Shown here piece after piece: positions 53,079 to 61,427 of a stretch of DNA of 64,000 nucleotides. How positions within the stretch are numbered: the first letter of the stretch is position 1; each line of letters begins with the position of its first letter. The notes below the pieces were generated by a model. It had not been told where the DNA came from and searched no databases. It saw only the letters and a program-made list of their open reading frames with translations. The position numbers and the translations under genes were made by a program. The DNA is from Streptomyces sp. NBC_01276 (GTDB lineage Bacteria > Actinomycetota > Actinomycetes > Streptomycetales > Streptomycetaceae): NCBI RefSeq assembly GCF_041435355.1, contig NZ_CP108442.1, positions 7,686,501 to 7,750,500 on the forward strand, in the 5' to 3' direction.

Positions 53079-53230
53079 AGCGACCCCCCTTTCCTTTCTC
53101 CGGTCGGGTGACGATCGGGACGTGGTCGGCCGGCCCCCGTGTTCCGCACTCGTGCCGCCGCGGCCCAACGGCCCACGGCCCACGGCATCGTGCGGACCGG
53201 CCGACGTCCACACTCTGCCCGGCCACCGCT

Positions 53231-53530
53231 ATGCGTTCCCGGGTCCGCCGCGCCGCCGGGGAGATGGCCGCACGACACGCGCAAGAGGCGTCGGAGAGCC
53301 TGCGCGCCGCGCTCGGCATGTGGCGCGGCACTCCGCTGGCGGGCGCCAACGCGGCCTTCGTGGAACCGGCTCGGCGCTACGCCGGGACCCGGCGCTTCCT
53401 CGCCGAGGAACTCGGCCTCGACCCCGGTCCGGAACTCTCCGCGATCCACGCGGCGATCCTCCGGGCCGACCCCGGACTGGAGGCTCCCGCGGTCGTCCCG
53501 GCGTTACGACCGGCAGCCCCGCGACAACCG
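53231..53530 (+). pseudogene. SARP/AfsR-type BTAD fragment
   Basis: About 100 residues in one frame. SESLRAALGMWRGTPLAGAN then AAFVEPARRY matches the start of a bacterial transcriptional activator domain, and RRFLAEELGLDPGPELSAIH then AAILRADPGLE matches its end. The 60 or so residues that normally lie between (helices of the TPR-like bundle) are missing, and no OmpR-type DNA-binding domain lies upstream. So this is an internally deleted, headless remnant of a pathway regulator. The frame then runs into Pro/Arg-rich sequence. Confidence 0.65.
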
Positions 53531-53985
53531 GCTCCCCGTACGCGCTCGCCACCGTCGTCACCCTGGCGCTCCGGGACCGAGGAGCCCCCGGGCCCCCGGC
53601 CGGTGCTGCCGCGCCCCGCACCCCGTCCGCCCCGCCCACGGCCGCGCCTACGGGCCCGGTCGGCGCACTGGCGCCCGTACGGGTGTTCAACATCGACGGG
53701 GACTGCAAGACCCAGACCGAACGGCTGCCCGCGTGCAGGCTCGGCCTGGCCAAGAACCCGTACGTGACGTACGACCTGAACAACGTCGTATCGCACCGCG
53801 TCTGGCACGGCGACGTCCTGATGGCCGACTGCGTCGTGGTCAACGGGATCCGCGTCGAGGACGAGCACGGGGTGGGGACCCCCAACTGGTTCCGGGTCCA
53901 CCTCACCGACGTCCCCGGCGGCACCGCCTGGCTCCCGGCAGTACGCACCCACGACGACCCCGGACTGCCCGTCTGCTCCACCTGA
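53500..53985 (+). pseudogene. C-terminal remnant of a membrane-anchored regulator
   Basis: In a second frame the DNA encodes a short hydrophobic segment (SPYALATVVTLAL), a Pro/Ala/Thr stalk, and a well-formed outer domain: VRVFNIDGDCKTQTERLPAC, NPYVTYDLNNVVSHRVWHGD then VLMADCVVVNGIRVEDEHG, and WFRVHLTDVPGGTAWLPAVR. This domain is seen at the end of streptomycete helix-turn-helix or kinase-like proteins with one TM. No N-terminal domain or plausible start precedes it; the upstream frame overlaps the BTAD remnant. It could be a small surviving gene, but a fragment is more likely. Confidence 0.55.
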
Positions 53986-54008
53986 CGCGCCCCGCCCGGA
54001 AGCGGGGG

Positions 54009-54116
54009 TCACCGCCCGACGGTGTTCATCAGGACGATCGCGGCGATGTCCGCGAGGATGACGGCGACGACGCCGATGATCATGGCCCAGGCCCTCTGCG
54101 AGTCGTCCAGCTGCAT
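54009..54116 (-). CDS. 35-residue single-span membrane peptide
   Basis: The minus strand encodes MQLDDSQRAWAMIIGVVAVI followed by LADIAAIVLMNTVGR. A polar, acidic N-terminus leads into one hydrophobic helix of about 22 residues and a short basic tail. A near-perfect AGGAGG lies seven bases before the ATG at 54116, which strongly supports translation. It is too small for routine annotation. It may modulate a membrane protein or be part of a toxin-like pair; nothing in the sequence decides. It is convergent with the regulator remnant. Confidence 0.65.
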   Translation of the reverse strand: MQLDDSQRAWAMIIGVVAVILADIAAIVLMNTVGR

Positions 54117-54433
54117 GTGGTGCCTCCTGAGGGGAACGTCCTCCCGCTCCGTGCCGGGCCCTGCGGGCAGCCCCGCAGGCCCGCCCTCCCGCCATGATGA
54201 CCCCGTCCCGGGCCCACCGCAGCCCGGCCTCCGGCGGCCCGCCCGCCGGAGGCCACGACCAGCGGTTCCACCCGCCGGGACTGCCCCGGGACTGCCCCCG
54301 GGCGCTGCCCTGGGACAGGACCGTGACAGAGGCGTGGTGAACCGTGATCATCCGGGGGGTTAGGGTCACCGAGCCGATCGCCGCCGGAAAGCGGCCGGCC
54401 GCACCACGTCATCAACCTCGGGGGATCCACATC
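54117..54433. other. Intergenic region with hairpin and lipoprotein promoter region
   Basis: 317 bp between the 35-residue peptide gene and the divergent lipoprotein gene. It holds a perfect 12-bp stem (54226-54237 with 54243-54254, 5-base loop) without a T-run, and a possible -10 TAGGGT (54361-54366). I see no gene in it. Confidence 0.4.
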
Positions 54434-55030
54434 GTGTTGACCAACCGCCTGTTCCGTACCGCCGCGCCGATAGCCCTGGCCGCCCTCGCCCTCACCGGCT
54501 GCGGCCCGGACGACGGCGGGGCCCCGGCCGCCGCGTCGAAGGGGACGTTCGCCGCACCGCTCGCCCTCAAGACCGCGGCGGACGTGACCGAGACGCACTT
54601 CCCCGACAACCAGAAGACCCAGCTGAGCGTCACCCCGGTCTCGGTGGTCAAGGGAGACAAGGCCGCGGTGGAGAAGCTCGGTGTCGGGCTGCTGAACGGC
54701 AAGACCCCCTACTACGTCACCACCACCTACACCCACAAGGGCGGCGAGGCGGACAACGGCAGCTTCAACTTCAAGCTGCTGCTGCACGGCACCGACCCGA
54801 AGCGCGCCTACACCTTCGCCCCGTCGTGGGGGGCCAAGTTCGAGCCCTGCCAGGAGGCTTCCGACACCGACCTGCGCCTGGCCGCGGGCAAGCCCGTCAC
54901 CACGTGCGAGATCTACCTGGTCCCGGAGGACGTGCAGCCGGCGTTCGTCGGCTTCCAGGGCGAGCGCGACGCCGGGAAGCCGAGCGACGAGACCGGCACC
55001 GCGCCCGAGGTCGTCTGGAAGGCGAGCTGA
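54434..55030 (+). CDS. Secreted lipoprotein of unknown function
   Basis: 198 residues. Signal peptide and lipobox LTGC (NRLFRTAAPIALAALALTGC). The mature protein is mostly beta-rich with Thr and Lys (THFPDNQKTQLSVTPVSVVK, YYVTTTYTHKGGEADNGSFN) and two further Cys (EPCQEASD, TTCEIYLVPED), suggesting an Ig-like fold as in DUF4352-type lipoproteins. It is anchored on the outer face of the membrane. GGGGGA precedes the GTG at 54434. It is followed 55 bp later by an M15 peptidase gene that has its own promoter signal. Confidence 0.82.
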   Translation: MLTNRLFRTAAPIALAALALTGCGPDDGGAPAAASKGTFAAPLALKTAADVTETHFPDNQKTQLSVTPVSVVKGDKAAVEKLGVGLLNGKTPYYVTTTYTHKGGEADNGSFNFKLLLHGTDPKRAYTFAPSWGAKFEPCQEASDTDLRLAAGKPVTTCEIYLVPEDVQPAFVGFQGERDAGKPSDETGTAPEVVWKAS

Positions 55031-55085
55031 CGGACGCCGCCCGCTCCGCCGTGCCCACCGGCGCGGGCGGGTCTACGGTGGACGG

Positions 55086-55769
55086 GTGCGCTACCGCTTC
55101 GCAGCCGTGGCACTGACGGTCGCGCTCTGCGCGTCCACGCCGTCCTGCGGCGTACCGGAGGCGGCCGCCCCGGGATTCCGGGCGGTGCCCGGGGTCCCGG
55201 TGACGGAGCTCTCCGCAGGCGTCTCGGCCGTTCCCGCCGGGAAGCTGGGCGCCAGCTACCGGCCCGGCTGCCCCGTACCCCCGGACCGGCTGCGGCTCGT
55301 CCGGATGAACCACTGGGGCTTCGACGGCAAGGTCCACCGGGGCGAGCTGATCGTCCACCGCGACGCCGTCGGCCCCGTGCTCCGCGTGTTCGCCCAGGCC
55401 TTCGAGGAGCGGTTCCCGATCCGCCGGATGCGCGTCACCGCCGAGTACGGCGGCAGCGACGAACGGGCCATGGCCGCCGACAACACCTCCGCCTTCAACT
55501 GCCGGCCGGTCACCGGCGACCCGGCCCGGCTCTCGCGGCACGCCTGGGGCGACGCCGTCGACATCAACCCCGTCGAGAACCCGTACGTCGACCGCTACGG
55601 CACGAGCCACCCGCCGAACGGGCGGCCCCACCTCGACCGCGACCGGGCGGGCCCCGGAGCGATCCGCGAGGACGACGCCGTCACCAGGGCCTTCGAGGCG
55701 GTGGGCTGGTCCTGGGGCGCCCGCTGGTCCGACCCGGACTACCAGCACTTCTCCGCGAACGGCGACTGA
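55086..55769 (+). CDS. M15-family peptidase (D-Ala-D-Ala carboxypeptidase-like), exported
   Basis: 227 residues. N-terminal signal sequence with a Cys (ALTVALCASTPSCG) suggests export. The catalytic domain is of the VanY/M15 type: HAWGDAVDINPVENPYV carries the zinc His and Asp (HxxGxAxD), and the C-terminal DYQHFSANGD has the final zinc His. It would trim peptidoglycan peptides or endolysin-type substrates. The GTG is six bases after TACGGT (55074-55079), consistent with a leaderless message. It is convergent with the class C hydrolase gene. Confidence 0.87.
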   Translation: MRYRFAAVALTVALCASTPSCGVPEAAAPGFRAVPGVPVTELSAGVSAVPAGKLGASYRPGCPVPPDRLRLVRMNHWGFDGKVHRGELIVHRDAVGPVLRVFAQAFEERFPIRRMRVTAEYGGSDERAMAADNTSAFNCRPVTGDPARLSRHAWGDAVDINPVENPYVDRYGTSHPPNGRPHLDRDRAGPGAIREDDAVTRAFEAVGWSWGARWSDPDYQHFSANGD

Positions 55770-55796
55770 GTCCCCGCGGGCCCCGGGAGGCGCGTC

Positions 55797-56960
55797 TCAG
55801 CGGCACAGCGCCGTGTCGACCACGTCCTCGACGTGCTCCATGGCCGCCTTGTCGGTCGGCTGGATGGTCACCGCGATGTCGGCGGCCGCGCGGCCGTCCT
55901 CCCTGACCCCGCCCCGGGTCTCGTACCCGGGGAAGCTGCCGCCGTGGCCCCAGTAGACCCCGCCGCACGAGAGCGGCTTGCTGACGAGCCCCAGTCCGTA
56001 GCGCGCGCCGTGGCCGAAGTACTCGGCGGGAACGGTGGTGCGCATCTGGGCGAGCTGGGCGTCCGGGAGGAGACGGCCGGACAGCAGCGCCGTGTAGAAC
56101 GTGTTGAGGTCGGAGTTGGTGGAGATCATCTGGCCCGCCGCCCAGGCCCACGAGGGGTCCATCTCGGTGACGTCGGTCAGGGGCGCGCCCGGCGATTCGC
56201 GGTCGTAGCCCTGGGGATGGGGTTCGCGGATGCCCGTCTCGCCGGGGGAGGGGAAGTAGGTGTGGCGCAGTCCGGCACGCCGGACGACGCGCCGCTCCAG
56301 TTCCTCGGCGAGGGGGTGTTCGGTGACCTTCTCGACGATCAGGCCGGCCAGCACGTAGTTGGTGTTGCTGTACGCCCACTTCTTCCCGGGCTCGGAGGTG
56401 GCCTCGTGCCGCAGGGCGAAGCCGAGGAGCTCGCGCGGGTCGTACGGCCTGGGCCGGGGAACGTCGTTGAGGTAGTCGGGCAGCCCACTCGTGTGCTGCA
56501 GGAGGTGACGGACCTTGATGGCACGGCCGTCGATGCCCTCGCCGCGGACCAGGCCCGGCAGATAGGTGTCGACCGGGTCGTCGAGGCCGATCTTCCCCTC
56601 GCCGACCAGCTGCAGTACGGCCACCGCCGTGAACGCCTTGGTGTTGCTGCCGATCCGCACCTGCCCGTTCCTGGGCACCGCCGCTCCGGTGGCCAGGTCG
56701 CCCACCCCCGCCGTGTACGTACGGGTGTGCCCCTCGCGGTCCTGGACGCTCGCGAGCACACCGGGTATGCCGTCGGCGCGCACCAGCGCGTTCAGGCCTT
56801 GCTGGACGCTGTCGGGCCGGGCGGCGGCGAAGGCCGCGGGCTGGGCCAGGGCACCCGCCGCCAGAACACCGACGGCCACCGCGGCCAGGACCGGGAGGGC
56901 CCTGGGCCGACCGTTCCGCCGGCTGCCGGAACGGTGATCCTGCCCTGAGTGTGCGCGCAC
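55797..56960 (-). CDS. Exported serine hydrolase, class C beta-lactamase / DD-peptidase type
   Basis: 387 residues. A signal peptide (RPRALPVLAAVAVGVLAAGA) precedes a serine beta-lactamase-like fold. SxxK is RIGSNTKAFTAVA, YxN is WAYSNTNYVLAGLI, and the KTG-equivalent is WGHGGSFPGYE (HGG, as in DD-peptidases and esterases of this fold). The set is complete. Substrates include D-Ala-D-Ala peptides or esters; genuine beta-lactamase action is less likely given HGG. AGGAG precedes the GTG ending at 56960. It faces the M15 peptidase gene and both may act on the wall. Confidence 0.92.
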   Translation of the reverse strand: MRAHSGQDHRSGSRRNGRPRALPVLAAVAVGVLAAGALAQPAAFAAARPDSVQQGLNALVRADGIPGVLASVQDREGHTRTYTAGVGDLATGAAVPRNGQVRIGSNTKAFTAVAVLQLVGEGKIGLDDPVDTYLPGLVRGEGIDGRAIKVRHLLQHTSGLPDYLNDVPRPRPYDPRELLGFALRHEATSEPGKKWAYSNTNYVLAGLIVEKVTEHPLAEELERRVVRRAGLRHTYFPSPGETGIREPHPQGYDRESPGAPLTDVTEMDPSWAWAAGQMISTNSDLNTFYTALLSGRLLPDAQLAQMRTTVPAEYFGHGARYGLGLVSKPLSCGGVYWGHGGSFPGYETRGGVREDGRAAADIAVTIQPTDKAAMEHVEDVVDTALCR

Positions 56961-57051
56961 GGCTCAACTCCTGTGTAATCGTCGGGAAACCGGCATGTTC
57001 GCCGGGCCCAGCATGTCCGCAGGCGCGATCCCCCGACGATCCGGCTACCGC

Positions 57052-57084
57052 CCGGCCCGGGGGTGGGGCTAACCCCCGGGCCGG
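57052..57084 (-). terminator. Second of two terminators after the ATP-grasp/MFS operon
   Basis: A perfect 13-bp GC stem (57052-57064 with 57072-57084) with a 7-base loop, downstream of the MFS stop on the minus strand. Confidence 0.6.
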
Positions 57085-57105
57085 TCCGCCTGAGGTGCGG
57101 GCACG

Positions 57106-57153
57106 CCGGGACCCCGCCCCAGCAGTGACATCACGGCTGGGGCGGGGTCCCGG
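57106..57153 (-). terminator. First, very strong terminator after the ATP-grasp/MFS operon
   Basis: A perfect 18-bp stem (57106-57123 with 57136-57153) with a 12-base loop, starting 28 bp after the MFS stop codon. With the hairpin at 57052 it insulates the operon from the beta-lactamase-like gene. Confidence 0.8.
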
Positions 57154-57181
57154 GCGGTCGGGCCCGTCGGGGCGGGAGGGG

Positions 57182-58465
57182 TCAGGTCCGGGCCGGCTCC
57201 GCGGAGGGGCCCGGCGCCGGCTGCGGCTTCGGCAGGGGCTCCGGACGCGGACGCGGGTGGACCGCCTCCTCCGGCAGCCTGGGCTCCAGGCGGAGGACTC
57301 CCAGGGCCGAGACGGTCGCGCCCGCCGCGAGCACCACCCACATCGCCGTCGGCGACAGGGTGAGCAGGGCCGTGAGCACGGCCGGCGCCAAGGCACTGGG
57401 CACCGCCCACGAGAGCTGGTAGACCGCGAGGTGACGGCCCCGGGTCTCCTCCGGAGCGGCCTGCGCGCACAACGCCGACGCCGTGGCGCCGTGCATCAGC
57501 TCGCCCGCCGTGAACAGGGCCGTCGCCACGAACACCCCGACCAGGACGACCGACTTGTCGCCCACCCCGGCGAGCGCCGCGAACACCACGAACGACGAGG
57601 CGAACACGGCCGCGCCCAGCGCCACCGCACGGGTGCGGCGGAAGGCGACGAGCGCCCGGGTGACGGGGATCTGCAGGAGCGCGATCCCGACCGTGTTGAC
57701 CGCGTACAGGACGCCCACCAGCGAGGTCGACGCCCCCAGGTCCTGGGTGACGTACGCCGGGATGCCGACGGCCAGCACCGTGTAGCCGAACGCCGTCGGC
57801 ACGTTGAGCAGGGTCAGGGCGAGGAAGGGCCGGTTGCGGGCGACCAGCCGGTAGCCGCCCTTGCGGGAGACCCGGGGGGCCGCGGAGTCCGGTGCCGTCC
57901 TGGGAATCGGGATGGAGCCGAAGCACACGGCGGCCAGCACGTACCCCGCGGCCGTGCAGAACACGATCACGTAGTAGAACGCGTCGCTGCCCAGGGCGAG
58001 GACCGCACCCGCGATCAGACCGCCCACACCCAGACCGGCGTTGCGCAGACTGCGCTGCGCGGCGAGCAGTTTGTCCCGCTCGGTGCCCCGGACGAACTCG
58101 GCGATGAAGGACTGGATCGCCGGCGGGTACGAGGTGTCGCCGAGCGCGACCAGGAGGATCACGGCGAACATGCTGACGCCGTTGTCCACCAGCGGGTACG
58201 TACAGAACCCGGCCGCCCGCAGCAGGTAGCCGCCGGTGACCACGGCCCGGGCCCCGAACCGGTCGATGAGGACGCCCGCCGCCGGATTGCTGACCAGCCC
58301 GATCACGGCGGCGGCGGTCATCAGGGTGCCGACCTGGGTGAGCGGGAGCCCGGTGACGTGGTGGAAGTACAGCAGGGACAGGGGCAGGTACATGCCGGCT
58401 CCGGTGGCGTCGACCACCATGCCCAGCATGTAGCGCGTCTTCGCCGACAGGCGGGCTCCGGTCAT
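57182..58465 (-). CDS. MFS exporter coupled to ATP-grasp ligase
   Basis: 427 residues, 12 predicted helices. The TM1-TM3 region is DATGAGMYLPLSLLYFHHVT and GVLIDRFGARAVVTGG (motif A-like D..G.R). VALGDTSYPPAIQSFIAEF is in TM4 and the loop. It belongs to the multidrug or metabolite efflux branch of MFS. The ATG overlaps the ATP-grasp stop (ATGA, 58462-58465), so it is translationally coupled to the ligase and likely exports its product. Alternatively it could import the ligase substrate. The C-terminal 50 residues are Pro/Glu-rich and cytoplasmic. Confidence 0.88.
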   Translation of the reverse strand: MTGARLSAKTRYMLGMVVDATGAGMYLPLSLLYFHHVTGLPLTQVGTLMTAAAVIGLVSNPAAGVLIDRFGARAVVTGGYLLRAAGFCTYPLVDNGVSMFAVILLVALGDTSYPPAIQSFIAEFVRGTERDKLLAAQRSLRNAGLGVGGLIAGAVLALGSDAFYYVIVFCTAAGYVLAAVCFGSIPIPRTAPDSAAPRVSRKGGYRLVARNRPFLALTLLNVPTAFGYTVLAVGIPAYVTQDLGASTSLVGVLYAVNTVGIALLQIPVTRALVAFRRTRAVALGAAVFASSFVVFAALAGVGDKSVVLVGVFVATALFTAGELMHGATASALCAQAAPEETRGRHLAVYQLSWAVPSALAPAVLTALLTLSPTAMWVVLAAGATVSALGVLRLEPRLPEEAVHPRPRPEPLPKPQPAPGPSAEPART

Positions 58466-61020
58466 GGCGCGTCCCCGATCTCGCTGTGCTCGCGCACCCA
58501 CACCCCGAGCTCACGCAGACGGCGCTCGCACTCCGTGCGGTTCGGTGCGGTGCCCACCGCGGCGGCGAGGAAGTCGGAGGAACCCGAAGCGGGCGCGATG
58601 ACCTGGCCCTCCTCGGCGTACAGCCAGAACCCGGCGAGCCACGGCTCCTGCGGCAGCGGCGGCAGCGAGCGCACCAGCCCCGGCTGCTTCATCAGGAGCA
58701 TCTGTCCCGCCATGCACCGTGGCGCGGGCAGCTCACCGGACTCCGCGCGCTGCCGTACGGCAGCGTGGAGCTCGTGGCCGGCGTCGGCGCGCACCGCGTA
58801 CTCGCCGAGGTGCACGTCGAACAGCGTCCCGAAGACCTCGCGGATCTTCGCGCCGCCGGGCCGGCAGGCGATCTCGCACAGCACCAGCCGGTCGTCCGGG
58901 GTGTGGAAGACCTCCATGTGGAAGGCGAAGTCGCGCAGCCGGGAACCCTCGGGGGCGAGCGCTGCCAGGACCTGCTCGGAGAGTTCGAGCAGGCGCGGGG
59001 TGATCGGGTCGTCCGCGTCGAGGGTGAGGTCGATGCGCGGGCCCGCGTCGGAGGCGAAGGAGGACAGGTCGTACTGGTACTGCGAGGGCCAGGCCATCGC
59101 CACCCGCCCGTCCGCCACCAGACCGTCCACGTGGCACATGCGGCCCGGGACGTAGTCCTCCAGCAGGACGTCGTCCCGCTCGCCCGCGCCGTACACCTCC
59201 GTCAGGCACTCCTCGAAGGACGCCTCGTCCTGCAGGATGCGCAGGCCGATCGCGTTGAAGCCCTGACGCTCCTTGAACACGACCGGGAAGCCCTCGGCCG
59301 CGGCGAACGTCCGCGCCTCTTCGGCGGTGCGCGGCTGCAGCCAGGCCGCGACCTCGATGCCCGCCGCCTGCGCGCGGGTCTTCATCAGCGCCTTGTCGCG
59401 GAACGGCAGCACGTCGCCGTACCAGGCGCCCGGCAGCCCGAACCGCTCGCGCAGCCGCGCGGCCCGCAGCATGTCCGCCTCGTGCAGCGCCGTCACCCCG
59501 GTGATCTCGTGCGCGGCGGCCAGTTCGAGCGCGCGGGCGTCGACCTCGTCCGCGTCGAAGTCGTCGAAGATCTCCAGGCGGGTGTAGCCGAGGTCGCCGT
59601 CGGGCACCTTCTCACCGGCGAGTTCGATCTTCTCGCGGGAGCCGAGGACGACGATGTCGCCGGTGTGCTCCGGCAGCCAGGACCGGAACGGGAACGGCTC
59701 CAGCGGATTGCGGTGCAGGATCAGCAGGTTCTCGCGCCGCTTGACCTCGGCCGGCCGCGCGAGGACGGTCTCCCCGTCCGGCTGCGCGAGGGTGATGCGG
59801 ATGTGCTCCCGTATCACCTCGGCGCCGCGGCGTATCGCCGCCGTGGTGTCCCCGGCGGAGACGGCGATCAGGCCGAGCCGGTCCCAGTTGTCCTTCAGCG
59901 GCCGTACGTCGTCGCCGGGCCGGGCACTGACGCGGACGTCGATGACACCCTGCGCGGCACGTGCCTCATCGACCCCGGCGACGGACTCCACACGGGTGCC
60001 GGGCGTGCCGACCAGGGTGCGCACGGCGGCGCCCCCGCGGGCCACGGGCCGGTCGGGCAGCTCCTCGGCCAGGCCGAAGGGGTGGGCGAGCGCCAGCGTG
60101 CTCAGGTCGATGCCGAACGCGCTCTGCACCAGCTCGGGGATGGCGTCACCGGCGATCCGGTTGTGGCCCTCGATCACGCGAGGGCCCTTGGCGGTGAGGC
60201 GCACCTCGGTGTGGCAGACCCCGTCGCGCATGCCCATCACGTCCAGGAAGCCGCGCACCGCGTCGCGCGCCGCGTCCTCGTCGGCCGCCGAGAGCCGGGC
60301 CGGTACGGCGTGGCCGAGCTCGGCGAAGTGGCCGTCCGAGGTGAACTTCTCCGTGATCGTCACGATCACGTGGCGGCCCGCGAAGCTGAAGGACTCGACG
60401 CTGAACTCGGGTCCGTCCAGGAACTCCTCCATCAGGAAGTCCTGCAGGACGAACAGCGAGGAGACGCGGTCGGTCCGGGTGCCGGAGAGCCGGACCACCT
60501 CGTCCCAGACCCGGTCGGCGTCCTCGGGTCCCTCGACCCGCTGGACACCGATGCTCGCGGTCGCGTCGACGGGCTTGACGATGAAGGGGAAGCCGTACGC
60601 GGCCCCGAAGGCGTCCAGGTCCTCGCGGGCGCGCAGGGAGCGGGCACCGACGGCGTGCGCCGGGTCGTGCTCGGCCACGTACCGCCGCATGGCGGCCTTG
60701 TCGCGGATCCGGGCGGTCACCTCGTAGCCGGTTCCCCCGAGGCCGTACAGGTCGTTGATCCGACCCGCGTTCTCCAGTCCGGGTTCGGTCAGGGAGAGGG
60801 CCGCCGCGAAGCCGGGACTCTCGTGCCAGGCCCGCACCAGGGGCTCGACCAGCGACCAGTCCGTGAAGTCCACGACCTCGACGGCAGCGGCGAGCGTGTT
60901 CTGCTCCTCGCTGACCTTGGTGGGGTGTTGGAGCAACAGCACGCTCAGTCCCAGGTCGTGGGCCTTCCGCACGGTCTCGTCGGTCCCGCCGACGAGCACC
61001 AGGGTGCGCTCGGGGTTCAT
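58462..61020 (-). CDS. Double ATP-grasp carboxylate-amine ligase
   Basis: 852 residues, about twice the usual ATP-grasp length, with two complete units. Unit 1 (1 to about 410): preATP-grasp strand TLVLVGGTDETVRKAHDLGL, ATP-binding lysines in GFPFIVKPVDATASIGVQ, LMEEFLDGPEFSVESFSF, and metal site CHTEVRLTAKGPRVIEGHNR. Unit 2 (about 415-852): FPVVFKERQGFNAIGLRIL, VLLEDYVPGRMCHVDGLVAD, and FHMEVFHTPDDRLVLCEIAC with RPGG. Each unit should activate a carboxylate as acyl phosphate and join it to an amine, so a di- or tripeptide-like product is plausible. It is coupled to an MFS gene. GGGGAG lies upstream of the ATG. The substrates are unknown. Confidence 0.88.
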   Translation of the reverse strand: MNPERTLVLVGGTDETVRKAHDLGLSVLLLQHPTKVSEEQNTLAAAVEVVDFTDWSLVEPLVRAWHESPGFAAALSLTEPGLENAGRINDLYGLGGTGYEVTARIRDKAAMRRYVAEHDPAHAVGARSLRAREDLDAFGAAYGFPFIVKPVDATASIGVQRVEGPEDADRVWDEVVRLSGTRTDRVSSLFVLQDFLMEEFLDGPEFSVESFSFAGRHVIVTITEKFTSDGHFAELGHAVPARLSAADEDAARDAVRGFLDVMGMRDGVCHTEVRLTAKGPRVIEGHNRIAGDAIPELVQSAFGIDLSTLALAHPFGLAEELPDRPVARGGAAVRTLVGTPGTRVESVAGVDEARAAQGVIDVRVSARPGDDVRPLKDNWDRLGLIAVSAGDTTAAIRRGAEVIREHIRITLAQPDGETVLARPAEVKRRENLLILHRNPLEPFPFRSWLPEHTGDIVVLGSREKIELAGEKVPDGDLGYTRLEIFDDFDADEVDARALELAAAHEITGVTALHEADMLRAARLRERFGLPGAWYGDVLPFRDKALMKTRAQAAGIEVAAWLQPRTAEEARTFAAAEGFPVVFKERQGFNAIGLRILQDEASFEECLTEVYGAGERDDVLLEDYVPGRMCHVDGLVADGRVAMAWPSQYQYDLSSFASDAGPRIDLTLDADDPITPRLLELSEQVLAALAPEGSRLRDFAFHMEVFHTPDDRLVLCEIACRPGGAKIREVFGTLFDVHLGEYAVRADAGHELHAAVRQRAESGELPAPRCMAGQMLLMKQPGLVRSLPPLPQEPWLAGFWLYAEEGQVIAPASGSSDFLAAAVGTAPNRTECERRLRELGVWVREHSEIGDAP

Positions 61021-61427
61021 TCGCTCTCATCTCCCCCTGCGTCAGCAGGGCATCTGGCTCGTACGGACTTCGTGGACGGGAAGGATCCGGGGGCGTACGG
61101 GATGTGCCGTCGGTCTTCGAAAGGTAACCAGGCGCGCTCGCGCGCGACTTGCACGCGCCTGGGCCGGAGCTCGCGCGGAGATGAGGCATCGTTCGGGCTC
61201 GACCGGGGAATGCCTCGAACACGGCTCGGGGCCGGCTCGCACGGGAGCGGAGCCGGGGCCGGGCCGGCGGCGGTGACGCGGATGCGGACGCCGATGCGGA
61301 CGCGCGGAGGCGGTACCCGGGCATCGTGGGGGTCCGGGTACCGCCTCCGTCAACACCCCGCCTCCCGGAGCGCGACGGGCGGGCGGGGCGGTCGTTCGCG
61401 GGCCACCTGTTCGGGTGGGCAGCCCGT
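61021..61427. other. Intergenic region upstream of ATP-grasp operon
   Basis: 407 bp with no gene I can support. It should contain the ATP-grasp promoter on the minus strand and the terminator of the ABC importer operon (61306-61348). The stretch 61270-61310 has short repeats of a GATGCGGACGC-like unit. Confidence 0.5.
61306..61348 (-). terminator. Terminator of the ribose-type ABC operon
   Basis: A perfect 15-bp stem (61306-61320 with 61334-61348) and 13-base loop, 80 bp past the permease stop on the minus strand. Confidence 0.75.
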
